Positions 50,881-59,377 of a stretch of 64,000 nucleotides of DNA are shown one piece after another. The translations under genes and the position numbers were made by a program. The stretch spans positions 1-64,000 of the forward strand of contig CAJTFX010000009.1 in assembly GCA_910575555.1 (NCBI GenBank). The letters are read 5' to 3'. This stretch comes from Lachnospiraceae bacterium (GTDB lineage Bacteria; Bacillota; Clostridia; Lachnospirales; Lachnospiraceae). The notes beneath the pieces were generated by a model that saw only the letters and a list, made by a program, of their open reading frames with translations, searched no databases and was not told where the DNA came from. Numbering within the stretch: position 1 is the stretch's first letter; every line of letters starts with the position of its first letter.

Positions 50881-51400
50881 CTAATACACCCTCCAATTTC
50901 TGCTTCAACAATTTTCTTGCTTTGTATAGCCGGCTTTTTACGGTTCCCTGAGGAAGATTCATGATTTTTGCAATCTGTTCCACGGAAAGCTGCAGCGTAT
51001 AATAAAGGTACACCGGCACCCGGTATTTATCCTCCAGTCCGGCCACTGCTTCCTGCACCTGTGTCCGCAGTTCCTGTTTGAGCACTGCATCCTCCGGGGA
51101 AAATTCCTGCCCCGGGCCTTTATGCTCCGCTGTCTCTTCCGTCAGCTGTTCCGTCCCTGCAATCCGTTTTCTCCAGGCATATTTCCGCCTGCGGTTTTTC
51201 CAGATCCGCAGCGCTATGGAAACAAGATAGCTTCTGGGATTTTGCTCAAAATCTATGCGCGCTCCCAGTTCCACTGCTTTTAAAAAAGTATCCTGATACA
51301 GATCTTCTGTTTCCTGAGGATTGCGGGTAAGCTGGCTGCAAAATGCATAAATATCTTTTCCATATTCTTTTATACACTGTTCCAACTGTATTTCATTCAT
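50870..51400 (-). CDS. ECF-type RNA polymerase sigma factor
   Basis: 176 residues from the ATG at 51400, with AAGGTG six bases upstream; a GTG three codons earlier is possible. Region 2 is seen in NPQETEDLYQDTFLKAVELG and region 4 in LSVEQIAKIMNLPQGTVKSRLYKARKLL. It directs transcription of a stress or envelope regulon, likely including its own operon. The anti-sigma gene follows with an 11-base overlap. Confidence 0.9.
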   Translation of the reverse strand: MNEIQLEQCIKEYGKDIYAFCSQLTRNPQETEDLYQDTFLKAVELGARIDFEQNPRSYLVSIALRIWKNRRRKYAWRKRIAGTEQLTEETAEHKGPGQEFSPEDAVLKQELRTQVQEAVAGLEDKYRVPVYLYYTLQLSVEQIAKIMNLPQGTVKSRLYKARKLLKQKLEGVLDEA

Positions 51401-51484
51401 TTTATTCACCTTTCAGACGTCTTTCCAAGGCTTTTTTCGCCCTTCATCTGAACATTGTAATAACTTTTCTTTCGGTTCACGGAA

Positions 51485-51513
51485 TTTACTTTTTTAGGGA
51501 TATACTATATACT
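51485..51513 (+). promoter_or_regulatory. Promoter of the gamma carbonic anhydrase gene
   Basis: TTTACT at 51485-51490, a 17-base spacer and TATACT at 51508-51513, about 80 bases before the start codon. Confidence 0.5.
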
Positions 51514-51598
51514 GTTAGCAGGCGGTCAGTCGGATTCCGTCTGCTGCAGACAAATCATTGATTCTGCCGCCTGAAACATTCAAAGAAAGGAAAATAGT

Positions 51599-52099
51599 AT
51601 GCACACAATCAAGACTCCCGTATTGGGAAAAAATGTTTATCTTGCAGAGGGGGCTATTGTGCGGGGCGATGTTGCCATCGGAGACAATTCCAGCATTTGG
51701 TTCCACTCCGTCGTCCGGGCGGAAGCCGGGTCTGCAGTGATCGGAAATGACACGAATATTCAGGATAACGCCGTACTCCATGTAGATGACGGGGCAGATC
51801 TCCATATCGGAAGCCGGGTTACCATTGGACACGGCGCAATTGTTCACGGATGCACCGTCAAAGACAATGTTTTAATCGGCATGGGCGCTATTATCATGAA
51901 TCATGCCGTCATTGGAGAAAACTGCATCATCGGCGCGGGGACGCTGATTACCCAGAACACAATCATTCCGGACAACTCCCTTGTGGTGGGAAGCCCCGGG
52001 AAAATCATGCGGTCAGTCACCGATGATGAGATAGCGCATATCAGGCGGAATGCTGCTTATTATATTGAGGAAGCCGCCTCTTACGCCAGACAATTTTAG
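51599..52099 (+). CDS. Gamma carbonic anhydrase-like hexapeptide protein
   Basis: 166 residues forming a left-handed beta helix: IVRGDVAIGDNSSIWFHSVVRAE, then GNDTNIQDNAVLHVDDG. Zinc ligands are His in VLHVDD-type and IGHGAIVHGC and MNHAVIG positions. It belongs to the gamma-CA/YrdA/PaaY family; carbonic anhydrase activity is known for some members only. AGAAAGGA precedes the start. Its stop codon lies within one end of the MITE-like repeat. Confidence 0.85.
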   Translation: MHTIKTPVLGKNVYLAEGAIVRGDVAIGDNSSIWFHSVVRAEAGSAVIGNDTNIQDNAVLHVDDGADLHIGSRVTIGHGAIVHGCTVKDNVLIGMGAIIMNHAVIGENCIIGAGTLITQNTIIPDNSLVVGSPGKIMRSVTDDEIAHIRRNAAYYIEEAASYARQF

Positions 52100-52262
52100 A
52101 GCGTGTTTGCAAAATGCTTTCTGACAGATGTATGCTCCACTTAGTGGGGGATTTGTTCCAAATGAAAGGCGCATAGCGGGCTATGTAACCTGAATTTGAC
52201 GCAAATATCGCGCTAAGTGGGGGATGCAGATGGCGGGAATGCTTTTTCAAACAAGCTCTAAA
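52095..52262. repeat. MITE-like element with imperfect terminal inverted repeats
   Basis: The ends, TTTAGAGCGTGTTTGCAAAA at 52095 and the complement of the segment ending at 52262 (TTTAGAGCTTGTTTGAAAAA), match at about 23 of 27 positions. The interior (about 115 bases) has no ORF and contains two copies of TAGTGGGGGAT/TAAGTGGGGGAT. The stop codons of both convergent flanking genes fall inside the terminal repeats. It may be a miniature transposon or a repeated bidirectional terminator. Confidence 0.55.
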
Positions 52263-52722
52263 CTCTGTGTTTGGAACGTATTTCGTCCAGAAGGCCCCTG
52301 CAGCCTGCAGTCACATCTTCATAGGTTTGTTCAAAATCTCCGGTATACCAGGGATCGGCCACGTCCCTGGGATGATCGGTATAATCCAAAAGCAGGCTGA
52401 GTTTGTGGTCTTTGTCTGAGCCTGCAATCTTCAGCATGTTTTTGTAATTCCAACGATCCATACCTATGATGTAATCGTATTTCTGATAGTCGCTCCGCTC
52501 CATGCGGACGGCATATTTTCCGGCAACGGAAATTCCCTCCCTGGCTAATCGGGCTTTGGTTCCGTGGTGAACCGGGTTGCCGATTTCTTCTGTACTGGTG
52601 GCGGCGCTGGCGATGTAGAAGCCGCCGGCGATGCCTTGCTGTTCTACCATGTCTTTCATGACGAATTCTGCCATTGGGGAGCGGCAGATGTTGCCGTGGC
52701 AAACAAATAATATTTTTATCAT
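52258..52722 (-). CDS. Low-molecular-weight protein-tyrosine phosphatase
   Basis: 154 residues. The active-site loop VCHGNICRSPMAE gives Cys9 and Arg15 of C-x5-R-S, and the general acid is Asp in DPWYTGDFEQTY. Full length for the family. It dephosphorylates tyrosines of bacterial kinases or arsenate-like targets; no kinase gene is adjacent. AAAGG precedes the start. Element 2 is integrated immediately upstream of it. Confidence 0.9.
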   Translation of the reverse strand: MIKILFVCHGNICRSPMAEFVMKDMVEQQGIAGGFYIASAATSTEEIGNPVHHGTKARLAREGISVAGKYAVRMERSDYQKYDYIIGMDRWNYKNMLKIAGSDKDHKLSLLLDYTDHPRDVADPWYTGDFEQTYEDVTAGCRGLLDEIRSKHRV

Positions 52723-52811
52723 CTTGAATATATCCTTTCATAAGCCTTTAAACCTTGATACATCGGGCTTCTTGGCACTTTTCTTTGATTTTGTATTTTG
52801 CCCTTACCTCA

Positions 52812-52873
52812 CGCAAATCTATGTAAATCTACGCAAATTCACGGGCAAATGGTGTAGTAAGTGGTGTAGTAAC
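52812..52873. repeat. Tandem repeats beside the integrase (probable arm sites)
   Basis: Three tandem 10-mers at 52812-52841 (CGCAAATCTA, TGTAAATCTA, CGCAAATTCA) and two tandem 12-mers at 52850-52873 (TGGTGTAGTAAG, TGGTGTAGTAAC). Short direct repeats at the element end next to the integrase gene are typical arm-type integrase sites. Confidence 0.5.
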
Positions 52874-52884
52874 TCAGTGCATTT

Positions 52885-54084
52885 TCAACCTGATTTTCTT
52901 CGCTTCTTCTGTATATCAACGCCCTTGAAGTCTATAATCCTTGCCATCTGTTCCGCCGCCCGGTCATAGCTTACATGAGTGTAAACATTCAGCGTTACGC
53001 CCACATCAGAGTGACCCATGATATATTGCAAGTTCTTAATATCCATGCCGGCACTTGCCATATTCGTACAAAACGTATGGCGGAACACATGGGGCGTGAT
53101 ATGCGGCAGCGGCTTATCCGGGTGCAGCTTCTTGTACTTCTTCATCGCCCAGCGCATTTCATTCTCAATATGCAGGGCAACTTTCGGCTTGTCGTCCTTG
53201 TCCAGTAAAATGAAGCCGCTGTACCCATCCACAATCATTTCCGTTTTAAGCTGCTTGCGGCGGGCTAGGATATTTTTCAGACTTTGGTAAACTTCATCGG
53301 TCATGGGGATAAAACGGCAGCCACATTCCGTTTTTGTTTTCTCCACATAGTATTTGCCGCCTCGCTCTCTGACAAGCTGGTGGTCTACCCGGATTCTCCG
53401 ATTTCCAAAATCCAAATCTGCTTTTGTCAAGCCACAAAATTCACTGACACGCATACCCGTTCTCAACAGTACAACAAATTCATCATAATACTTGGTATAG
53501 GTTTTGTCCTCCCAGATAAAATCCATCCAAAGGGTCTGCTGTTCCTCGGTCATGGCAATACGCTTCTGTGAATCGTTTGGAACAACATCTACCAGTTTGA
53601 AGTCAAAGGGATTCCGGCGGATTATATCTTCATTGTAAGCCATTTGGAACGCCGGTTTGACAACGCCCCGGACGCTGGTAATGGTGCTGTAGCCTTTGCC
53701 GTCCTCATGTAGTTTCATAATCCACCTCTGTGCGTCTGATACCTTAATATCCCGTATCTGCCGATAGCCGAAATCTTCTTTCTTTACCAGATTCAGAACG
53801 AAATTGTAACCGACTTTGGTATTATAACGCACACCCTGTTTCAAGCTGATATACCGCTCCAAAAGCGCAATCACGGTCACTTTACCGGCGGCATAATCGA
53901 TTCCCTCATCAAGCTGCTTCTGGATTTCTTTCTCTTTTTCTCGCAGTTCTTTCAAATCAGAGGAATAAATGATCTGCCGCTTTCCACAAATATCTGTGTA
54001 ACGATATTGATAAATCAGGTCTTTTCTCTGGCTCTCTCCTGTCCGCAGGATTCGTCCTTTATTGTCTTTGCGTTTCTCGGACAT
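52885..54084 (-). CDS. int: Tyrosine integrase of element 2
   Basis: 399 residues from the ATG at 54084 (AAAGGAG upstream; an in-frame TTG six bases earlier is less likely). An N-terminal AP2-like arm-binding part (RKDLIYQYRYTDICGKRQIIYSSD) and SAM-like core domain precede the catalytic domain: Arg in RTGMRVSEFCGL, His-x-x-Arg in TPHVFRHTFCTNM, His in IMGHSDVGVT and nucleophile Tyr in LNVYTHVS. This is the Tn916-type Int architecture. It integrates and excises the element together with the adjacent Xis. Confidence 0.93.
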   Translation of the reverse strand: MSEKRKDNKGRILRTGESQRKDLIYQYRYTDICGKRQIIYSSDLKELREKEKEIQKQLDEGIDYAAGKVTVIALLERYISLKQGVRYNTKVGYNFVLNLVKKEDFGYRQIRDIKVSDAQRWIMKLHEDGKGYSTITSVRGVVKPAFQMAYNEDIIRRNPFDFKLVDVVPNDSQKRIAMTEEQQTLWMDFIWEDKTYTKYYDEFVVLLRTGMRVSEFCGLTKADLDFGNRRIRVDHQLVRERGGKYYVEKTKTECGCRFIPMTDEVYQSLKNILARRKQLKTEMIVDGYSGFILLDKDDKPKVALHIENEMRWAMKKYKKLHPDKPLPHITPHVFRHTFCTNMASAGMDIKNLQYIMGHSDVGVTLNVYTHVSYDRAAEQMARIIDFKGVDIQKKRRKSG

Positions 54085-54112
54085 TGTCAAACTCCTTTCC
54101 GTGATGGAAAGA

Positions 54113-54149
54113 GCCTTGATATGACCTTTTTATTGTATCATATCAAGGC
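54113..54149. terminator. 12-base inverted repeat between xis and int
   Basis: GCCTTGATATGA at 54113-54124 and its exact complement at 54138-54149 with a 13-base loop. No T run follows on the minus strand, so it may be an attenuator or protein site controlling int expression. Confidence 0.45.
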
Positions 54150-54183
54150 CACCTTTTACATCACTTATTTGCAAAAGATAGCA

Positions 54184-54378
54184 TTAAATTGAATACGCCT
54201 GCTCGATATACTGGTCGAACAGGCGTCGCTTAATCAATCTCTTATTCCCAACCCACAAGACAAACTTGCAGCTATCATCATTGGTTATATCTCTTAGCTT
54301 ATTGATTCCTACACCGGAATAAGCTGCTGCTTCTTCCAGCGTTAAATTACTTTTCTCCCAAATGGGAATTTCCTTCAT
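54184..54378 (-). CDS. xis: Excisionase
   Basis: 64 residues, KSNLTLEEAAAYSGVGINKLRD followed by NKRLIKRRLFDQYIEQ: a winged-helix excisionase of the Tn916 Xis kind. It bends DNA at the element end to favour excision. GGAGG-type site (GGAGGT) precedes the start. It lies 100 bases upstream of int in the same orientation. Confidence 0.88.
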   Translation of the reverse strand: MKEIPIWEKSNLTLEEAAAYSGVGINKLRDITNDDSCKFVLWVGNKRLIKRRLFDQYIEQAYSI

Positions 54379-54520
54379 AGGCAGTTACCTCCATAAATTA
54401 GTTTATCCGGCGGGAACAACCCTGCCAGAATGAAAAAATCGTTGTGTATTCGGTTCAAGTGGCGAAGTGGCAATACTGGCAGTCTATAAAAATCCTGCCA
54501 TTTGGATTTTCTTTGCCACT

Positions 54521-56401
54521 TCATTCAGTTTTCAGGGACAGCAGCCATTGTGTGCCGCTGCGCTCGGAAACCAGCTTATTCCCTAAACTCTGCTTTGCTG
54601 TTCGGACTGTCCGGGCAGAAATGCCACGCTGGGCTGCCACTTTGTCGATGTCTGCGCTTAACACCTGCTTTCCGTCTGCCAGCAGGTCAAGTATCAGCTT
54701 TTCCGCCTGTTCCGTTTTGGTTTCTGTATGCTCCACACCGGCAAGCAGCTCGTCGGCGGTCATATCATATTCCCCAATCCATCGAAAACCATTGCCGTCT
54801 CCCAGAGAGAACGCCAGCGACTTCCCCGGTGGGGCAAGGGAGCTTTTCTCCTGTATCAATACTCTTGTGGTAGGGTCATTCTTGACCTTGCCGATGAACA
54901 ACAAGCTTCGGACAACTGCCGTGATGTCGATGGAGCCTAAGCCCCGGTAGGTACTCTGGCTTCCGGCGGCTTTATTCAAATGACCGATCAGGATAATGGC
55001 ACAGCCTGTTTCCTGTGCGATTTCTCCCAGCCTGCAGAAAATAGGGCGTACTTCGTTTGCCCGGTTCATATCTACATCAGCCCCTAAAAATGCCTGCACC
55101 GGGTCGATAATCAAAAGCCTTGCATGGTTCTCCCGGATAGCCCTCTCAATCCTTTTATCAGAAAGTGTCAGCGGCTTATCCCCATCGTCAATGACCATAA
55201 CCCTGTCAAGATCTGCGCCTGCTTCCAAAAGCCGGGGCTTTACCGTATCGCCCAGTCCGTCCTCGGCAGTCTGGTAGATCACATTGAATGGTTCCAGCGG
55301 TTCCATGTTGGGGAGCGGTCGGCGGTTAGTGCAGGCGGCTGCAAGCTGCATGGCAAAATAGGTCTTGCCCTCGCCGGGATTCCCCTGCAAAATCGTCAGT
55401 TTTCCAAAAGGAAGGTACGGTTCCCACAGCCATTCCACCGCCACCTCCTGCACCTCGCTCATGCGTATCATGGGGACAGGCGGCTCTGCTGCCGGTTCTT
55501 TCAGCGTGATTGTTTCCGCTATAAATTTGCGGTTTGGTATTTCTTCCCTGTGCTGCAATACCTCATTCCAGTCTTTCCACGCCGGGAGCAGGCGCAGAAT
55601 GGTAAGCCCCTCCGGCAGTTCGGAAGAAAGGCGGCTGCACCCCTCATTCCCGGCATTATCATTATCCAGACACAGAAATATCCTTCGGATGTCCGGGCGT
55701 TCAGAAAGGAAATGCGTCAGCGCTTTTCCCGCAACGCCTCCCAGCGAAAGATAGCTGCGCTTTGTCCAGTCTTTGGGATAAAGGCAGATAAAAGACAGCA
55801 GATCAATCGGGGCTTCAAAGACAAATAGCTGGGCGCTTTCCCCCTGATAGCTGAAATTACAGGCTTTATCCGAACCGCTCACATCCTGCCGGAATTTATC
55901 CGCTGTTCCCCGGCAATGGGCGTATCTTGGAATACCGGGTACTCTCTGTGTTCCGCAGTCCCGCCCCACAAACACTACATTATGGCGAGTGTCCTCGTAA
56001 ATATCCCCGGCAGCGATAAAGGTATCGACAATGCCCCAATCAAGTTTGCGTTCCTCTGTCAGATATTTTATCACTTTTGTATTGGTGGGATTATGCAGCG
56101 GGAGCCGGAAGTCAGGCGATGGGGCGGGGCAAGCGTCCGGCTTGCCTGCGCCTGCTTCGCCGGTCAGCATTTGTACCGCTTCCGGGAATGACTTGCCGTA
56201 AAATTCCATTACGAAGTCCACTGGGTAGCCGCCCCTGCTCTGGCTGTGCCGGAACCATTTATTTCCCAGCACCGTCAGGCTGTCGTGGCATTTCCAGCGG
56301 TATTCTTTTCCGCTGCGTATGAGAGTTTCCCCCTGTGACCGCAAGAAATCTTCCATGTTGGTCTGATTTGCCCGGTCTATCTGTTCCTGCGAATAATGCA
56401 A
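54521..56401 (-). CDS. DUF3991/TOPRIM primase-like and RecA-fold helicase fusion
   Basis: 626 residues from a TTG at 56401, chosen because GGAGGTGA lies seven bases upstream; an in-frame ATG at 56437 has no clear site. The N-terminal zinc/DUF3991 region (YRWKCHDSLTVLGNKWFRHSQSRGG) is followed by a TOPRIM region (LFVFEAPIDLLSF, IFLCLDNDNAGNEG). A RecA-like ATPase follows with Walker A ILQGNPGEGKTYFA and Walker B LLIIDPVQAFLGAD, then a winged-helix C-terminus. It resembles plasmid RepA-type helicases fused to primase parts and probably replicates the excised element. Confidence 0.82.
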   Translation of the reverse strand: MHYSQEQIDRANQTNMEDFLRSQGETLIRSGKEYRWKCHDSLTVLGNKWFRHSQSRGGYPVDFVMEFYGKSFPEAVQMLTGEAGAGKPDACPAPSPDFRLPLHNPTNTKVIKYLTEERKLDWGIVDTFIAAGDIYEDTRHNVVFVGRDCGTQRVPGIPRYAHCRGTADKFRQDVSGSDKACNFSYQGESAQLFVFEAPIDLLSFICLYPKDWTKRSYLSLGGVAGKALTHFLSERPDIRRIFLCLDNDNAGNEGCSRLSSELPEGLTILRLLPAWKDWNEVLQHREEIPNRKFIAETITLKEPAAEPPVPMIRMSEVQEVAVEWLWEPYLPFGKLTILQGNPGEGKTYFAMQLAAACTNRRPLPNMEPLEPFNVIYQTAEDGLGDTVKPRLLEAGADLDRVMVIDDGDKPLTLSDKRIERAIRENHARLLIIDPVQAFLGADVDMNRANEVRPIFCRLGEIAQETGCAIILIGHLNKAAGSQSTYRGLGSIDITAVVRSLLFIGKVKNDPTTRVLIQEKSSLAPPGKSLAFSLGDGNGFRWIGEYDMTADELLAGVEHTETKTEQAEKLILDLLADGKQVLSADIDKVAAQRGISARTVRTAKQSLGNKLVSERSGTQWLLSLKTE

Positions 56402-56420
56402 AATTGTCTCACCTCCAAAA

Positions 56421-57893
56421 TCATAAATCCATCTCATGTTTCTTTCTCTGTACTTCCTGCGGCTGCTCCCTCCGGCGCAGTGCGGTATCTACGGCGTTCT
56501 GCACCTGCCGCAGCCGTATGACTTCCTCCCGGAGCGGCTTGTGCTGCGGGGACAGTTCGGCATACTCTGTTTTTAACTGTGCATATTCCTGTTTCCATGC
56601 TTTCAGGGCAATGGGTTTTCCGTCCAGTTTTTCTTTCAGAATACGGCGGGCGGCATAAAACAGCCGTAACTCCGCATCGTGGGATGTTTCAAATTTCTCC
56701 CTCTGTTTCTTAAACTTGATATTGTTCAATTCCGTATGAACAGGTTTTAGCCGCTGGTAATTCTCGCCCTCCCGTATCAATTCCTGCAATTCTTTCATCC
56801 GGGCAGATTTCTTTTTCATGGAGCCGCTTAACGCTTCAAATTCTTCACTGACAGAGGAAAGATGCTCCTGCAAATCCTCTAATGTGAGCAGCTTATTTTC
56901 CGTCAGATAATTGACGGCTTCGGCAAACTGCTTTAAGTTTCCGGTTCTGGCTTTATTGCTCCATGCCCCTGCGTTGCGCTGGTTGTAATAAGCGATCAGC
57001 AGGTCGGCAAGGTTCGGTGGCTGCGGTTTGGAAAGTTCTTCTTTTACCTCTGCCATCCAGCCAAACAGGGCTTTGATCTTCTTCCTCACATCCTGCATGA
57101 GCCGGTTGGTGGCTTTTATCCAGCGGTTCAGTTCCCCTTTCTCGGTGCGGATGCCCTTTGCTTCCATCTGCCGGACATTAGCTCCCTCATGGACAGTAGG
57201 TATCAGGTCAAGCCCCTGCCGCACATAGGAACGGTGGTCGATACGCACATCCAGCCCTTTTTCCTCAAATTTTGTATTAACGGCAGCCGCCCACTGCTCC
57301 CTCCAGTGTTCCAGCGTTTCCGGCTCGTGCCAGTCTGTTGTATGGACAGCGTTAAACATATAATCGCCGTTTTTATCCCGGATTCGGTTTCCATCTTCAT
57401 CAAGAAGATATTCCCGCCGCTGTTTTTGTCCCCATGTGCCATCCGGGTTCAAGGGGCGCATGGTTGTCATCACATGGAAATGCGGGTTTGGGATGCCGCC
57501 GTCCTCTTTCTCCGGGCTGTGAAAAGCAAGGTCGGCAATCATGCCTTTTGCCACAAACTGCTCCTGTACAAACTTCCTCGCCAGCTCCATGTTTTCTTCC
57601 AGCGTCAATTCATTCTGCATGGCAATATCAAAGGAATAGGCAAGCTGGGCTTTTGGATGTTTCTCGCAGCTCTCCACAGCATTCCAGAGGGTCGCCCGGT
57701 CAAGATATATTTCCGGCGCATGGGGCGGCAGCATGATTTCCGAAGTGATCACGCCGCCCTTTTGGGTATAGTCGCTGACTTCTCCATAGTAGTTGCTGTA
57801 AAGACGCTCCCCGGCTCGGTAGGCTGCGCTGGCAATGGCGCTCTGACCGGCGCTGCGCTTTATCTGTGCGATTGAAAAATGATAAAGTGCTAT
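56421..57893 (-). CDS. MobA/MobL (MOBQ) relaxase with non-ATG start
   Basis: 490 residues if read from the ATA at 57893. From that codon the frame reads IALYHFSIAQIKRSAGQSA then IASAAYRAGERLYSNYYGE, the standard MobL N-terminus, whose first residue is normally Met before ALYHF. No ATG or GTG exists in frame until the GTG at 57752, which would cut off the catalytic tyrosine region. The metal histidines are in NPHFHVMTTMRP. The upstream DUF3847 gene ends two bases before, suggesting coupled re-initiation. It nicks oriT and leads the strand in transfer. The C-terminal half is coiled coil. Confidence 0.88.
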   Translation of the reverse strand: MALYHFSIAQIKRSAGQSAIASAAYRAGERLYSNYYGEVSDYTQKGGVITSEIMLPPHAPEIYLDRATLWNAVESCEKHPKAQLAYSFDIAMQNELTLEENMELARKFVQEQFVAKGMIADLAFHSPEKEDGGIPNPHFHVMTTMRPLNPDGTWGQKQRREYLLDEDGNRIRDKNGDYMFNAVHTTDWHEPETLEHWREQWAAAVNTKFEEKGLDVRIDHRSYVRQGLDLIPTVHEGANVRQMEAKGIRTEKGELNRWIKATNRLMQDVRKKIKALFGWMAEVKEELSKPQPPNLADLLIAYYNQRNAGAWSNKARTGNLKQFAEAVNYLTENKLLTLEDLQEHLSSVSEEFEALSGSMKKKSARMKELQELIREGENYQRLKPVHTELNNIKFKKQREKFETSHDAELRLFYAARRILKEKLDGKPIALKAWKQEYAQLKTEYAELSPQHKPLREEVIRLRQVQNAVDTALRRREQPQEVQRKKHEMDL

Positions 57894-57895
57894 CC

Positions 57896-58213
57896 TTAGT
57901 CACCGCCTTTCTCCTGCCCGGAAATACGGGCGTGGTTCTCTGCGGCAGACCGGATGAAATGCCCCGCCTGCGGCAGATTCAAAATGCTTTCCATGAGAGA
58001 ATAAAATTCCGTTTCGGTCAGCTCCTTTGTCTGCTGCGCAATGCTCTCAACGGCTGCCCCACGGGTAATCAGCCGGTGCGTTCTCTGTTTCCGGGAACCG
58101 CTTTCCAGATACGCCTGCCGGTTTTTCAAACGCTGCATTTTCCGTTTTTCCCGTTCCAGCAGGACAGTGGTTTTTTCATATTCCTGTTTCAACTGTTCCA
58201 AAGATTTTTCCAT
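57896..58213 (-). CDS. DUF3847 family protein, relaxase accessory
   Basis: 105 residues from the ATG at 58213 (AAGGATG upstream). A basic coiled coil (LEQLKQEYEKTTVLLEREKRKMQRLKNRQ) is followed by RKQRTHRLITRGAAVESI and a compact C-terminus. This is the DUF3847 pattern of small proteins encoded just upstream of MobL in clostridial elements. It probably helps the relaxase bind oriT. Its stop lies two bases before the presumed relaxase start. Confidence 0.8.
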   Translation of the reverse strand: MEKSLEQLKQEYEKTTVLLEREKRKMQRLKNRQAYLESGSRKQRTHRLITRGAAVESIAQQTKELTETEFYSLMESILNLPQAGHFIRSAAENHARISGQEKGGD

Positions 58214-58348
58214 GTTCTCACATCCTTTGCTTATAAGATAAAGAAAGACCATCCGCAGACAGTCCGTGTGTCAGTGCTTCTATAAAAACCCGATGAAAAG
58301 GGAAAAACGCAAAGCGGATTTCTTTTTTCGGCGGGTACACAGGGGATA

Positions 58349-58500
58349 GCCGCTTTAGCGGCGCAAGGGGGTGTAGCCACCTTGTCGGAGCGAAGCGAAC
58401 GCAGACCTCGGACTGCTGATTTTATCAGCGGCAGAGGTAAGCTCCGCAGGACGCACGATACATGGTCTTTAGACTATGTATAGAAGTGCGCCCTTAGTTC
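58349..58500. other. Origin of transfer (oriT) of element 2
   Basis: Gene-free DNA upstream of the relaxase operon with three hairpins: GCCGCTTTAGCGGC (58349-58362), GCTGAT/ATCAGC (58415-58429) and ATACAT..GTCT-TT-AGAC..ATGTAT (58458-58481). Five bases after the last stands GTGCGCCCTTA (58486-58496), which matches the nick region of RSF1010-type MOBQ origins. A relaxase of the matching class is encoded 0.6 kb away. Confidence 0.7.
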
Positions 58501-58704
58501 CTAAGGGATTTTGCCGTTTCCGGCAGTTTTGTCCTTCTTCTTGGAACGCTTGGAAAGATACTTCGGGCAGTCAACCACAACCGCCCGGAAGCTCTGTTTA
58601 CATTCGTGCCGGCATTTCCGGCACAGCTCGTTGTAAGTGATACGGCTGCGGTCATTTAGGAAGAAAGACCATTCCAACCGCCGCTTGTTGCTCATTCTTG
58701 CCAT
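58501..58704 (-). CDS. Small cysteine-rich protein of element 2
   Basis: 67 residues with a Cys cluster (LCRKCRHECKQSFRAVVVDCPKY) that may bind zinc, and a very basic C-terminus (KYLSKRSKKKDK). GGAG precedes the start. Its stop abuts the oriT nick region. Probably a DNA-binding accessory; no family name known to me. Confidence 0.6.
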   Translation of the reverse strand: MARMSNKRRLEWSFFLNDRSRITYNELCRKCRHECKQSFRAVVVDCPKYLSKRSKKKDKTAGNGKIP

Positions 58705-58850
58705 AACCGGCTCCTTTCTCCGTTTCTATCTGATGTACACAGATAGGCTGTTTTGGTGTAGCGTCTCGGTATCATTTTTAAGGTTTTTTCCCTCTGTATG
58801 CCCCTTTGGAAAGTGCGGCAGTATTGCAGTCAGGGAATGATACCTCACGC

Positions 58851-59075
58851 TTATTTGTCGCTTCCCGGTACGGTTTCGGAACCTTTTGCCATCCATTCAA
58901 AGAAAGCAATTTTGCTGACCTTGATAAGCCTGCCCCTGCGGAACGCCGGAAAGCCGGGGGTGTGTACCAGCACATAGGCGCTCGCTCTTGAAATTCCCAT
59001 AATCCGCTGGATGTCCGCCACATCCAGAACCAGCGGTAAATCCTCGTAGCTGTTCAATCTCTTTTTATTGTTCAT
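58851..59075 (-). CDS. Helix-turn-helix excisionase/MerR-like DNA-binding protein
   Basis: 74 residues from the ATG at 59075 (GGGAGG upstream). LPLVLDVADIQRIMGISRASAYVLVHTPGFPAFRRGRLIKVSKIAFFEWM is the excisionase-type (HTH_17) winged helix. In mobilizable elements such genes regulate the relaxase or cargo operons. It is divergent from the DUF6076 gene; a TTGTCAAGGTAC...GTAC..CCTTGACAA inverted repeat between them could be its site. Confidence 0.75.
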   Translation of the reverse strand: MNNKKRLNSYEDLPLVLDVADIQRIMGISRASAYVLVHTPGFPAFRRGRLIKVSKIAFFEWMAKGSETVPGSDK

Positions 59076-59232
59076 TCTGTTCCTCCCATAAATCAAATAG
59101 GTTAAAATGCTTCCTGCTGCCGTTCTCCCCAAAAGCCGTTTTCCTGCCCCATTCCTGCGGTGTTTCCCTGCATTGGTGCGCCGGATGCGTCACTTCTCCT
59201 GCCGGTCATATCCCTTTTGGACGGTCATTCAC

Positions 59233-59319
59233 TTGTCAAGGTACTGTGTTTCACTAAATTACCAACTGCAATCATCATAGCGTACTATCCTTGACAAAAC
59301 AATATTTCTGCGATATCAT
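59233..59319 (+). promoter_or_regulatory. Promoter of the DUF6076 gene with flanking inverted repeat
   Basis: TTGACA at 59291-59296, a 17-base spacer and TATCAT at 59314-59319. TTGTCAAGGTAC at 59233-59244 is the near-complement of GTACTATCCTTGACAA at 59282-59297, an inverted repeat that covers the -35 box and may be an operator. The rest of the 59076-59377 stretch shows nothing else recognisable. Confidence 0.5.
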
Positions 59320-59377
59320 GAGTGTAACAGATATAACTAAATTATATAATTACCATAAGAGAAGGCAGGGGATAGGG

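Noticed and set aside
52740-52812. tRNA gene as the integration target of element 2
   Set aside because: The stretch cannot form a cloverleaf and has no TTCGA-type T loop.
57700-57903. 67-codon frame starting GTG at 57903 as the true relaxase start
   Set aside because: It is in a different frame from the conserved MobL N-terminus; only a frameshift would join it, and none is needed.
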